32,953 bases of DNA from Candidatus Goldiibacteriota bacterium (GTDB taxonomy: Bacteria; Oederibacteriota; PGYV01; DSYL01), in NCBI GenBank assembly GCA_026414685.1, contig JAOAIN010000061.1, forward strand, positions 1 through 32,953, given 5' to 3'. Made by a program: the position numbers and the translations under genes. Positions 17,444 to 28,073 of this stretch are shown here, in pieces. The notes under the pieces were generated by a model. That model worked only from the letters and a program-made list of their open reading frames with translations, was not told the DNA's origin and made no database searches. Position 1 is the first letter of the stretch; the number at the start of each line of letters is the position of its first letter.

Positions 17444-17821
17444 ATGAAAGTATCACTCGCAGAAAGGAGAAAAGCACCAAGAATTCCAGTTGATTTTGGA
17501 ATAAAATACCGTATTTTAAGGGGAAAAAATATACAAAAACTTGAAGAACAGAGTTATAGGATTGGAATTGCGAAAAATATGTCGCAATATGGGATATGTA
17601 TGTCTGCTCCTGATCCATTGGAAGAAGGTGATATAATACATATTAATTTTATTATAAAAGATAGAGAAATAGATGCATTTTGTTCAGTTATATGGTCTGA
17701 AAAAGAACCTATTGGAAATATGTATGAAGTTGGTTTTGAATTTGATTTTCTTGGACATTATGATTCTTTGTATTTAATCCAATATATGGCTGAGATGTTT
17801 GCAAAATACGGTATGATATAA
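17444..17821 (+). CDS. PilZ-domain c-di-GMP receptor
   Basis: A 125-residue protein consisting of one PilZ domain. The c-di-GMP-binding residues are present: ERRKAPR (R-x3-R) near residues 6-12 and NMSQYG (N-x-S-x-x-G) near residue 46. The start is ATG 17444 with GAGGTGAT six bases before it; the track's GTG 17435 lies in that ribosome binding site. Only 17 bases separate it from the NHL surface protein, so the two are likely co-transcribed from the promoter at 15461. It probably senses c-di-GMP and acts on a partner through protein contact, since it has no output domain. The partner is unknown. Confidence 0.87.
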   Translation: MKVSLAERRKAPRIPVDFGIKYRILRGKNIQKLEEQSYRIGIAKNMSQYGICMSAPDPLEEGDIIHINFIIKDREIDAFCSVIWSEKEPIGNMYEVGFEFDFLGHYDSLYLIQYMAEMFAKYGMI

Positions 17822-18012
17822 TAAATAAAAACAATAAAAAATAAAAAATTTTAACACAAAGATATATAAAGAATAAGTTCAATGTTAAGTAATTTAATAA
17901 AAAATTATTAAGAATTCTGGATTTAAATGATAAAAAAGAGTTTGAATATATATATTTGGTAGTGACATTAAATATTAAACTTTAAACTCTGACTTTTAGA
18001 CGAGTTTTAACC

Positions 18013-18041
18013 TTGACTTAACCTTATAAAATTATTAAAAT
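18013..18041 (+). promoter_or_regulatory. candidate sigma-70 promoter for sppA
   Basis: TTGACT at 18013-18018, 17 bases, TAAAAT at 18036-18041, each one mismatch from consensus, 41 bases before ATG 18082. The surrounding 260-base gap (17822-18081) has no other recognisable element. Confidence 0.5.
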
Positions 18042-18081
18042 ATCTTATGTTTCATTAATTTTAAATTAAAAAGGTTAATAT

Positions 18082-19008
18082 ATGAATAAAAAGACTATTT
18101 TTTTTATTATTATTATTTTGTTTGCTATATTTATATCATATAAACTAATTCCTTTTCAATCAGGAAAAGATATTTCAAGTCTAAATATAGGTAAAAAGCA
18201 AATTGCCCTCATAAATATTGAAGGCGAAATTTCAAATGATTTACATATAATGGAACTTTTGAATCTTTATTCAAATATGAAATCTGTTAAGGCGATCATT
18301 TTACGTATTAACAGCCCTGGGGGGAGTGTTGGTTCTTCTCAGGAAATTTACAGACAGATTAAAAAGGTAAAAGAAAAGGGAAAGATTGTTATATCATCAT
18401 TGAGTGATGTTGGTGCATCAGGGGCTTATTATATCGCAATGGCCGCTGATAAAATATATTCTAATCCTGGAACTATAACCGGCTCAATAGGCGTTGTTAT
18501 AAATTATATAAATGCAGAAAAATTACTTGGAAAGATTGGAGTGGATTTTGTTACTGTAAAATCCGGTAAATATAAAGATGCTGGTTCATTTTCAAGACAA
18601 ACATCAGAAGAAGAGAAACGTTTATTTCAAAAGCTAATAAATGATGTTCATGAACAGTTTGTAAATGATATTGCAGAATCAAGGTTTGAACAGATTGCAG
18701 CAGCTGCAAAGATACAGGAGAAAGAAGAAAAGAAAAGAAAAGAACTTATCAAAAAATATATTATGAACAATATTGCAGACGGCAGAATAATTACAGGTAT
18801 TGAAGCAAAAAAACTTGGTTTAGTTGATGAAATAGGAAATATAGATGATGCAATAGAAGCAACTGCTGCAATGATTGGTATATCCGGTAGACCACTGGTA
18901 ATATCAGAAAAAAAGAAATCAGGTTTAGCATCATGGCTTAATTCAAAATTTGAAAATTTTACTTTTAAAAACGATTATAATATATTAAAATATTTAATGA
19001 TTAATTAA
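18082..19008 (+). CDS. sppA: signal peptide peptidase SppA-like protease
   Basis: A 308-residue S49-family serine protease, one catalytic domain long, as in the Bacillus type. An N-terminal helix (5-25) anchors it with the domain outside the cytoplasmic membrane. SPGGSVGSS is at 78-86, and the nucleophile Ser113 lies in VGASGAYYIA. The general base is probably Lys165 in SGKYKDAG, 52 residues later as in the family. TGSIGV follows at 133. A charged helical insertion (KEEKKRKELIKK, ~215-230) separates the core from the C-terminal GRIITGIEAKKLGLVDEIG. It degrades cleaved signal peptides or other membrane peptides. The next gene starts 24 bases downstream and is probably co-transcribed. Confidence 0.9.
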   Translation: MNKKTIFFIIIILFAIFISYKLIPFQSGKDISSLNIGKKQIALINIEGEISNDLHIMELLNLYSNMKSVKAIILRINSPGGSVGSSQEIYRQIKKVKEKGKIVISSLSDVGASGAYYIAMAADKIYSNPGTITGSIGVVINYINAEKLLGKIGVDFVTVKSGKYKDAGSFSRQTSEEEKRLFQKLINDVHEQFVNDIAESRFEQIAAAAKIQEKEEKKRKELIKKYIMNNIADGRIITGIEAKKLGLVDEIGNIDDAIEATAAMIGISGRPLVISEKKKSGLASWLNSKFENFTFKNDYNILKYLMIN

Positions 19009-19032
19009 AATAAAGAATCCAAGGAGGATATA

Positions 19033-21402
19033 ATGGCTCAAAATCCTGATGCAGGGAAAACCAATCTTCCAAAAGATACAACTCCAAATCCAATGGATGC
19101 TGTTTCTGGAGAAACAAAACCTGTTGCTGCACCAGTATCTGCACCTGTAAAAGAAGCTCCACAGACCATTGCAGAGCAAGAAGAACAACCCAAAGATGCA
19201 AAATCTCTTTTAAAAGAAATATTAATTGAATCTCCATGGACAAATAGAATTTATCAATTTGTTATTTTATTACTTGGTTTATACGGTATTTATCTATCAA
19301 TAAAAGGCCAGATATTTTCACCATTACCTGCAATATTTGGGATGTTATTACTTAGTTTGGTTGCTTTAATTGATGTTTATCTTATAAAAAAATTCAGACA
19401 AAAATATGAAAAATTAGAAACTATAGTACGTTTTGTACTCGCAGGATTATTTGCTTTATTTATGATTGTATTTATAATAGAATTATTCAAACCATTTGAT
19501 ATCACAGTAAATAAAAATTTAATATTGGTGTGTTTTATTGCAGTTGTAGCTGTATTTATTGTTAATTTTTTATTATATATAAAAACAAATAGAGAAAAAA
19601 TTGTTGCTGATGTTTATATGTTTATTGCTATTTTATTTGCAGTTATTTCTGTCATTGTTTTTTATCAATATCAAGTAATTTTAAGTTTTTTTCTTATGTT
19701 AATTAGTGGGTCTTCAATAATAGCATCTATCAATAACGATCCCCTGAAAAAGGATGATCGTTTTCCAACTAGGATGTTAATTATTTTGCTGACAGGTATC
19801 ATGTTTACTGCTGTTTTTACTTATGCATCTTTGATTTTCACAAATCAACCATTAAAAGTTATAACCTTTGGAACCATATCCGATAACTTTTCAAAAAAAC
19901 CAGAAAATTTATCATGGTCAGGTGATTCCTGGTCTTTTGCATATAATGTTTTTAATAATAAAAAGAAAGAAAATAAGATAGGAATAATAAATGCCTTATC
20001 CCTTGGTCTTACTGAACTTCCTGCGGATAATTCTGATATTAAATTACCTAAATTTGTTGATAAACCAATATGGAATAACAATGGTTCAAAACTGATATTC
20101 ACCTGCTCTGATTCAAAAGATGGATATAAGAAAATCTGGGGAATTAATTTAAATCTTTCACTGGTAAAAGAGAAAAAGAAAAAAGGTAAAAAAGAAACAG
20201 AAAAAAAATTAAGAACAAAAGAAGATGATATTTTAAACAGACCTGTAGGTAAACCAAAAGTGCTTTTAAGTGACATGAACTTAATTGTTGATAAAGATTG
20301 TCAGCCAGTGATTCATAGAACTGCTTGGGCTCCTGATGGCTATCGTTTTGTATTTGCAGCCAAAGATGATGATTCAAATAATAATAATATTTGGGTAGCA
20401 GACACAAAAACACAGGAATATAATAAAATAACCAAAGGACAAAATAAAATAATGCCTTTGTGGTCACCAGCCGAAGATAAAATATTATATGTCACAAAAA
20501 CAGACAACTATACATATCTTAAAATTACAAATTATGATGGCTCCAATCCACATGAATTGAATATAAATAATAAATCAGATAGGATTTTATTCCCTTTATG
20601 GAATGCAAATGAATCAAAAGTTATTTATATAAAAAATAATAAACTTATAATAATGAATGCAAATGCAACAAATCAACAGGAATTAACAAAACAGACACTG
20701 GTTTATTCTGATTACTGGTTAACCGATGCCAAGAAAAAAGTAAAACTTGCCTTTACTGAATCAGGAACAATCTGGCGCATTTTTACCATAGATTCAGAAG
20801 GAAATAATCCAAAAGAAATATTCACAGAGGTTTGTGATTCTATGATACAGCCGAAATGGTCTTATGATGGTGAAGTGATATGTGCCGGAACCAATTATGT
20901 TAATTACAGTTCACTCTGGAGATTGAATAAAGATGGTGAAATGAAAATCAAACTGTTCACATCAAAACATAAAATAAAAAATATTGAATGGGATCCATCT
21001 TCAAAAAGAATAGCTTTTTTACTTGAGAAGGATATAAAAGATAACATTTGGTATAATGAACCACATGAAAAAATATATCAGATATGGGTTGTTGAACGCG
21101 ATGGCACAAATCCGAGATTTGTATATGAATCAATAGGTATAATTAATAATATAACTTGGGATGATATGGGAAAAAATATTGCATTTGATGAAACCTATTC
21201 TAGATGGTATTTTGCTCCAAAAATAACAACAGTAAAAGTTGCAAATGTAATTGATAATAAAGTAACAGATTTATTACCTTATGAATCATATGCAGAATAC
21301 CCTGCATGGTCTTATGATGGTCAAATCCTCGCCTATGTAAGCTGGGCAGAATTTTGGAGACCGACATTTTCAAAGAAAATATGGATTGCTCAGGTTAAAT
21401 AA
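19033..21402 (+). CDS. polytopic membrane protein fused to a TolB-like beta-propeller
   Basis: A 789-residue protein with a strong AAGGAGG ribosome binding site. Residues 1-60 are a disordered Pro/Ala/Lys segment. Residues ~73-269 hold about seven hydrophobic helices. From ~275 to the end is a propeller of PD40/WD40-like TolB repeats, each with a W-x-(x)-D/N/S-x turn: WSGDSWSFAY, WAPDGYRFVFA, WSPAEDKILYV, WNANESKVIYI, WDPSSKRIAFL and WSYDGQILAYV. A Lys-rich loop (KEKKKKGKKETEK) interrupts the second or third blade. With the last helix at ~247-269, the propeller sits on the opposite side to the N-terminus when seven helices are counted, so probably periplasmic. It follows sppA. I know no characterised protein with this architecture. 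The function is unknown. Confidence 0.8.
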   Translation: MAQNPDAGKTNLPKDTTPNPMDAVSGETKPVAAPVSAPVKEAPQTIAEQEEQPKDAKSLLKEILIESPWTNRIYQFVILLLGLYGIYLSIKGQIFSPLPAIFGMLLLSLVALIDVYLIKKFRQKYEKLETIVRFVLAGLFALFMIVFIIELFKPFDITVNKNLILVCFIAVVAVFIVNFLLYIKTNREKIVADVYMFIAILFAVISVIVFYQYQVILSFFLMLISGSSIIASINNDPLKKDDRFPTRMLIILLTGIMFTAVFTYASLIFTNQPLKVITFGTISDNFSKKPENLSWSGDSWSFAYNVFNNKKKENKIGIINALSLGLTELPADNSDIKLPKFVDKPIWNNNGSKLIFTCSDSKDGYKKIWGINLNLSLVKEKKKKGKKETEKKLRTKEDDILNRPVGKPKVLLSDMNLIVDKDCQPVIHRTAWAPDGYRFVFAAKDDDSNNNNIWVADTKTQEYNKITKGQNKIMPLWSPAEDKILYVTKTDNYTYLKITNYDGSNPHELNINNKSDRILFPLWNANESKVIYIKNNKLIIMNANATNQQELTKQTLVYSDYWLTDAKKKVKLAFTESGTIWRIFTIDSEGNNPKEIFTEVCDSMIQPKWSYDGEVICAGTNYVNYSSLWRLNKDGEMKIKLFTSKHKIKNIEWDPSSKRIAFLLEKDIKDNIWYNEPHEKIYQIWVVERDGTNPRFVYESIGIINNITWDDMGKNIAFDETYSRWYFAPKITTVKVANVIDNKVTDLLPYESYAEYPAWSYDGQILAYVSWAEFWRPTFSKKIWIAQVK

Positions 21403-21582
21403 CTATTAAAATAACCTATTATTAAATATTTATAACTTGTAAATTACATTATTATTACATAATCTAAAACATTCATAAAAATATATAAGTCACATATTAA
21501 ATCTTAAAATATTTAATCCATATTATGAAACTTTTCTAAAATAGTTTATCTGATAAAACATATTTTCACAAAATAAAAATAA

Positions 21583-21611
21583 TTGACAAAATCCTTTTAA
21601 AATGTCAAAAT
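21583..21611 (+). promoter_or_regulatory. possible promoter for the PorV/OmpA gene
   Basis: TTGACA at 21583-21588 with a weak -10 (CAAAAT, 21606-21611) at 17-base spacing, 38 bases before ATG 21649. The remainder of the 246-base gap 21403-21648 shows no recognisable element. Confidence 0.35.
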
Positions 21612-21648
21612 ATTTACAAAAAAATAATTTCATATGGTGGAAATAATA

Positions 21649-23592
21649 ATGCATGTAAGAAAAGTTTTTTTAATAATTTTTTTAAATATTTTATTGATAT
21701 ATAAAAATATTTACAGTGATGAAACTCTGATAGGAACAACATCAAATAATTTTTTAAAAATTCAATTACCTGCAAGACCTGCTGCTATAGGTGAATCATA
21801 TGTTGCCCTTGCAGATGATATTAATTCAATTTTTTATAATCCAGCAGGCATAGGTAAAAGTATGTTAACTGAATTGTCTTTCACACATGCCGAATGGTTT
21901 CAACAGATAAGATATGAAAATTTAAGTTTTCTTATTCCTTTTTCTTTTGGAAATATTGCAGGTGCTATTAATTTTTTAAATATATCAACCATGGATAAAA
22001 CTCTTTCTATTTCACCACTTACCTATACAAAAGAATATACTTTTACTCCATATAGTTTAAATGGTATCTTAACTTATGCAAAAGAGTTCACGGATAATCT
22101 TTTTGTTGGATTAAATTTAAAATTTGTAAATTATACAATTGATTCACAGGATGAAAATGGCTCTTCATTTTCTATTTTATCTGATATAGGGTTGATATAT
22201 GATATGCCATTTTTGAAAGGATTTTCAACTGGGCTTGTTTTTAAAAATTTGGGGCCTTCTTCAAAATTTATAAGTGAAAATTATATGCAACCCATAGATA
22301 TGAAAGTTGGTTTAGCATATGCAATGGATTTTTTAGCATTATCAGCGGATATTGCATATCCACTTGATAATAATTTAAATTTTTATCTTGGTGGAGAAAT
22401 TAATTTATTTGAAATTCTATCCATTCGTGCTGGATATAAAGGCGGGACCATTAATCAGCCAACATTTGGCGCCGGTATTAATTATGCCCGCTTTTTTGTT
22501 GATTATGCATTTGTCCCTTATTCAGAAGAGAATCTCGGGATAACACATAGAATAACTGCTTCATACAAATTCGGAGCACCAGAATCAAAAATAATTTTTA
22601 ATCCTAAAGTTTTTTCACCAAATAATGATAAATTTGTTGATTATTCTTTTATACAAAAAGATATTATGCAAAAAAATAAAGTTAAAAATTATATCTTGAC
22701 AATTTATAATGAATTGAATGAGCCTGTTATAAAGACATCAAAATTGCATCCTGATACAAAACTTTTCTGGAATGGTTTTGATTCATTTAAAAAGATTGTC
22801 CCTGACGGAACCTATTACGGTAAACTTGAAACAATTTATTTAAATGGAATTAAATCAGAATCAAATATAGCTTCCGTTACAGTTGATAATACACCGCCTG
22901 AGGTGAAGATAGATGCAAACCCCAAAATGGTAAAACCCGGACAGATAACTGCATTATATGCACCTGTTAAATTCTCACCAGCTGTATTTGATTTACATGG
23001 CATAAGTAAATGGAAATTGATTATTTACACAGCAGATAATAAAATATTTAAAACTTTTGAAGGAACAGGTGAGCCTAAGGAAATTACATGGGATGGTTCA
23101 GATAATACTGGTTTGAATTATGTAAATACAGGCACAACTTATTATTACATCATGTATGCTGCTGATAGTGTTGGTAACTGGGGTAAATCAATCTCTGATA
23201 AAGTAAAGGTTTTATTAAGAGAAATAGTAATAACCCTTTCTTCTGATACACTTTTTGATTTGGGAAAGGCAGATGTGAAAATAAGTGTTTATAATGACCT
23301 TAAAAAAGTTGCAAATAAAATCAAATCACTCAATAACCCAACCGTGGTTATTGAAGGCCATACTGATAATTTACCTCTTTATTCAAGTAAATATAAGGAT
23401 AATCAGGAATTATCAGAATACAGGGCAAAAGCGGTTGGACGTTTTTTAGTAGAATTATTCAATATAAAACCAGAAATAATTTCAACTGTTGGTCTAGGAG
23501 ACACTCAACCAGTTGCATCAAATGATACACCAGAAGGGAGGAAAAAGAATAGGCGGGTTACTATAAGAATAAAAACAAGCAAGTGGGAATAA
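21649..23592 (+). CDS. PorV/UPF0164-like barrel fused to FlgD-like and OmpA domains
   Basis: A 647-residue outer-membrane protein. I start at ATG 21649, eight bases after GGTGG; the upstream ATG 21634 overlaps that site. After a signal peptide, residues ~30-310 show the PorV/PorQ (FadL-type barrel) pattern: LPARPAAIGESYVALADD, then FYNPAG and repeated strands, closing with YRFG-like ITASYKFG. Residues ~315-525 hold two FlgD-like Ig units (VFSPNNDKFVDYSF and DGTYYGKLE; ITWDGSDNTG). Residues ~530-647 are an OmpA C-terminal domain with the peptidoglycan-binding pattern EGHTDN, ELSEYRAKAV and NRRV. It should tie the outer membrane to the cell wall. PorV is the shuttle in type IX secretion, but a link is only suggestive here. 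Confidence 0.83.
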   Translation: MHVRKVFLIIFLNILLIYKNIYSDETLIGTTSNNFLKIQLPARPAAIGESYVALADDINSIFYNPAGIGKSMLTELSFTHAEWFQQIRYENLSFLIPFSFGNIAGAINFLNISTMDKTLSISPLTYTKEYTFTPYSLNGILTYAKEFTDNLFVGLNLKFVNYTIDSQDENGSSFSILSDIGLIYDMPFLKGFSTGLVFKNLGPSSKFISENYMQPIDMKVGLAYAMDFLALSADIAYPLDNNLNFYLGGEINLFEILSIRAGYKGGTINQPTFGAGINYARFFVDYAFVPYSEENLGITHRITASYKFGAPESKIIFNPKVFSPNNDKFVDYSFIQKDIMQKNKVKNYILTIYNELNEPVIKTSKLHPDTKLFWNGFDSFKKIVPDGTYYGKLETIYLNGIKSESNIASVTVDNTPPEVKIDANPKMVKPGQITALYAPVKFSPAVFDLHGISKWKLIIYTADNKIFKTFEGTGEPKEITWDGSDNTGLNYVNTGTTYYYIMYAADSVGNWGKSISDKVKVLLREIVITLSSDTLFDLGKADVKISVYNDLKKVANKIKSLNNPTVVIEGHTDNLPLYSSKYKDNQELSEYRAKAVGRFLVELFNIKPEIISTVGLGDTQPVASNDTPEGRKKNRRVTIRIKTSKWE

Positions 23593-23738
23593 TATTATAA
23601 AGATGTTTATTAGGAATGTTTTATACTGATGTTTTATAATAATGTTAAAGAAATATTTATAATACATTTTTATGAAACTTTATTATCAAACATTATTTTA
23701 AACATTTTTAATAAACATAAAAAATATTGGAGGTAAAT

Positions 23739-24518
23739 ATGAGAAGAAAACAGTTTTATGATACAACGGTCCAATCGGTTCAACGAACTCTGGATATCAT
23801 TGAAACATTAAGCGAGTATAAAACTGGTGTTGGAGTAACCACATTAAGTAAAGAGTTAAAGCTGCATAAAAGCACTGTTCATCGTTTGCTTACAACTCTT
23901 ATGTTACGCAAGTATGTTGAGCAGGACCCAGAAACATCCAAATATAAACTTGGAATGCGTCTATTTGAAATAGGAAATGCAGTGCTTTCAAAACTTGATA
24001 TAAGGCAACATGCATCACCTTATTTAAGACAGTTATGGAAACAATGCGGTGAAACAGTGCAATTATCCATAGTTGATCAATATAAAGTCCTATATATTGA
24101 TGTCCTTGAATCTCTTGAAAAAGTAGGTGTTAAATCAAATGTTGGAGAAAGAGCACCACTTCATTGTTCAGCACCTGGTAAAATTTGGCTTGCAAATTTA
24201 CCAGAGGATCGTTTAAATGAAGTGATAAAAATGATTAAATTTGAACCTTATACTCCTTATACAATTGATAATGTTGAAAAATTAAAAGCATCTGTTCAGC
24301 AAGCAAGAGAACTTGGCTATGCAATTGATAATCAGGAATATTCTACAGATCTTATCTCTGTTTCTGCTGCAATTAAAAATTATAGAGGTAGGGTTATTGC
24401 ATGTGTTTCAATTACTGCACCTGCGTTGCGGACAAATGATGATAAAATAAAAGAAATGGGAAATAATGTTAAAACAACAGCAGAAAAAATTTCTCAATCA
24501 ATGGGGTTTAATAAATAA
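23739..24518 (+). CDS. IclR family transcriptional regulator
   Basis: A 259-residue regulator. The start is ATG 23739 after a GGAGG site; the track's TTG 23727 overlaps it. The N-terminal winged helix (~10-75: SVQRTLDIIETL, VTTLSKELKLHKSTVHRLL, KYKLGMRLFEIG) binds DNA. The C-terminal IclR effector domain (~90-255) has GERAPLHCSAPGKIWLA, GYAIDNQEY and ACVSITAP. IclR proteins usually repress or activate a neighbouring catabolic operon by sensing a small organic acid or sugar derivative. The gene just downstream, 33 bases away, is a cytoplasmic GH5 glycosidase, so it may respond to a sugar and control its own operon. The effector cannot be deduced. Confidence 0.9.
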   Translation: MRRKQFYDTTVQSVQRTLDIIETLSEYKTGVGVTTLSKELKLHKSTVHRLLTTLMLRKYVEQDPETSKYKLGMRLFEIGNAVLSKLDIRQHASPYLRQLWKQCGETVQLSIVDQYKVLYIDVLESLEKVGVKSNVGERAPLHCSAPGKIWLANLPEDRLNEVIKMIKFEPYTPYTIDNVEKLKASVQQARELGYAIDNQEYSTDLISVSAAIKNYRGRVIACVSITAPALRTNDDKIKEMGNNVKTTAEKISQSMGFNK

Positions 24519-24551
24519 CTAATTCATATCAATAAACATTAGGAGATTGCT

Positions 24552-26718
<2,167 letters not shown>

Positions 26719-26730
26719 AAGGAGGTTTTT

Positions 26731-27087
26731 ATGTTTGTCTCTTTATTATTTGCAGCTGAAAATGTACCGGCATCTACCCCAGCGGCAGCAGAAGGTCCTT
26801 CAATGCTTCAGGCTTTTTTACCACTTATTATCATTTTTGTTTTATTTTACTTTATGTTTATCATACCAAATAAAAAGGAACAGAAAAAACATCAAGAAAT
26901 GTTAAAATCGTTAAAAATTGGAGATAAGATTATCACCAGTGGGGGTATAATCGGTGTGATAGATAAAATCAATGATACAGAAGATATAATAAGAATAAAA
27001 AGCGGCGAAAATACTCTTATTAATATAAAGAGAAGTTATATTGCATCCAAATTAGAAAAACCATCAGAAGAACTGGAAAAAAAATAA
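26731..27087 (+). CDS. yajC: preprotein translocase subunit YajC
   Basis: A 118-residue single-span inner-membrane protein. An unusual Ala/Pro-rich N-terminus (AENVPASTPAAAEGPS) precedes the membrane helix at ~32-48, then IIPNKKEQKKHQEML and GDKIITSGGIIGVIDKI, the conserved cytosolic part of YajC. It associates with SecDF-YidC during protein export. The ribosome binding site AAGGAGG lies five bases before the ATG. The stop is followed directly by the galT start with no gap. In many genomes secD would come next; here the locus has switched to galT. Confidence 0.92.
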   Translation: MFVSLLFAAENVPASTPAAAEGPSMLQAFLPLIIIFVLFYFMFIIPNKKEQKKHQEMLKSLKIGDKIITSGGIIGVIDKINDTEDIIRIKSGENTLINIKRSYIASKLEKPSEELEKK

Positions 27088-28071
27088 ATGTCTGAAATTC
27101 GAAGAGATCCTATTACAAATAGATGGATAATAACACTTGATGATAAATATTTTAATCCTTCATCTGTTTCATCAATACCTATTGATTTACCACAGATTGA
27201 TAAGAATTGTCCTTTCTGTCCCGGTAATGATTCAAAAATCAGTAAAGTGATTTTTGAGTTAAAAGATAAAAATGATGGCTGGAAGATAAAAGTTATACCA
27301 AACAACAGACCATATTTAATGGTGGAGAAGCAATTGAAAAAACAGGGCAGGGGGATTTTTGATGTTATAAGTGGCACAGGTGCAAATGAGGTAATAATTG
27401 AAAATCCATTGCATAATATTGATATTGATAAACTTGATATACAATCAATATCTGACATTATAAAAACCTATATTAACAGGACGCTGGATTTGAAAAAGGA
27501 TATTCGTTTTGAATATATTTTCATTTTTAAAAATAGAGGCCCGGATGCCGGTGGAACACTTTTTCATCCATATTCTCAATTAATAGCTTTACCTGTTATT
27601 CCTAAAAGAATATCAGAGGAAATTGAATCATCATTAAAATACTTTGAATTAAAAAACAGATGTATTTTCTGTGATATTATTGATAACGAATTACTGAACA
27701 ATGAAAGAGTTGTAAAAGAGACTGAAAATTATGTTGTCATAACACCATTTGCATCACGGGTCGCTTTTGAATTATGCATACTTCCCAAATTTCATTCTAC
27801 ACATTTTTATAATTTAAACGAGCAACAGATATCAGAATTGAGCACTGTTTTAAAAGATGTAATTTACAGATTGAATAAATCTTTAAATAATCCATCATAT
27901 AATTATATGATACACACCGCCCCTGTAAAATCAGAAGAAATCCCATATTATCACTGGCATATTGAAATAATGCCACGTATAAAAAGAACAGAAGGATTTG
28001 AATGGGGAACAGGTTTTTACATAAATCCTACATTGCCGGAAGATGTAGCAGAATATTTAAGAAAAATTTAA
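27088..28071 (+). CDS. galT: galactose-1-phosphate uridylyltransferase family protein, altered nucleophile
   Basis: A 327-residue HIT-superfamily protein of the GalT family. It opens with IRRDPITNRWIITL and has two CxxC pairs (CPFC at 41-44, CIFC near 193-196) that bind zinc in homologues. The second active-site motif YYHWHIEIMPR is intact. The first should be HPHSQ, with the central His forming the uridylyl-enzyme intermediate; here it reads HPYSQ, residues 160-164, so His is Tyr162 (codon TAT at 27571-27573). Without that His, the normal transfer between UDP-glucose and galactose-1-phosphate is hard to see, unless Tyr or another residue takes over. The gene lies flush against yajC and two bases before xseA. 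Confidence 0.83.
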   Translation: MSEIRRDPITNRWIITLDDKYFNPSSVSSIPIDLPQIDKNCPFCPGNDSKISKVIFELKDKNDGWKIKVIPNNRPYLMVEKQLKKQGRGIFDVISGTGANEVIIENPLHNIDIDKLDIQSISDIIKTYINRTLDLKKDIRFEYIFIFKNRGPDAGGTLFHPYSQLIALPVIPKRISEEIESSLKYFELKNRCIFCDIIDNELLNNERVVKETENYVVITPFASRVAFELCILPKFHSTHFYNLNEQQISELSTVLKDVIYRLNKSLNNPSYNYMIHTAPVKSEEIPYYHWHIEIMPRIKRTEGFEWGTGFYINPTLPEDVAEYLRKI

Positions 28072-28073
28072 TT

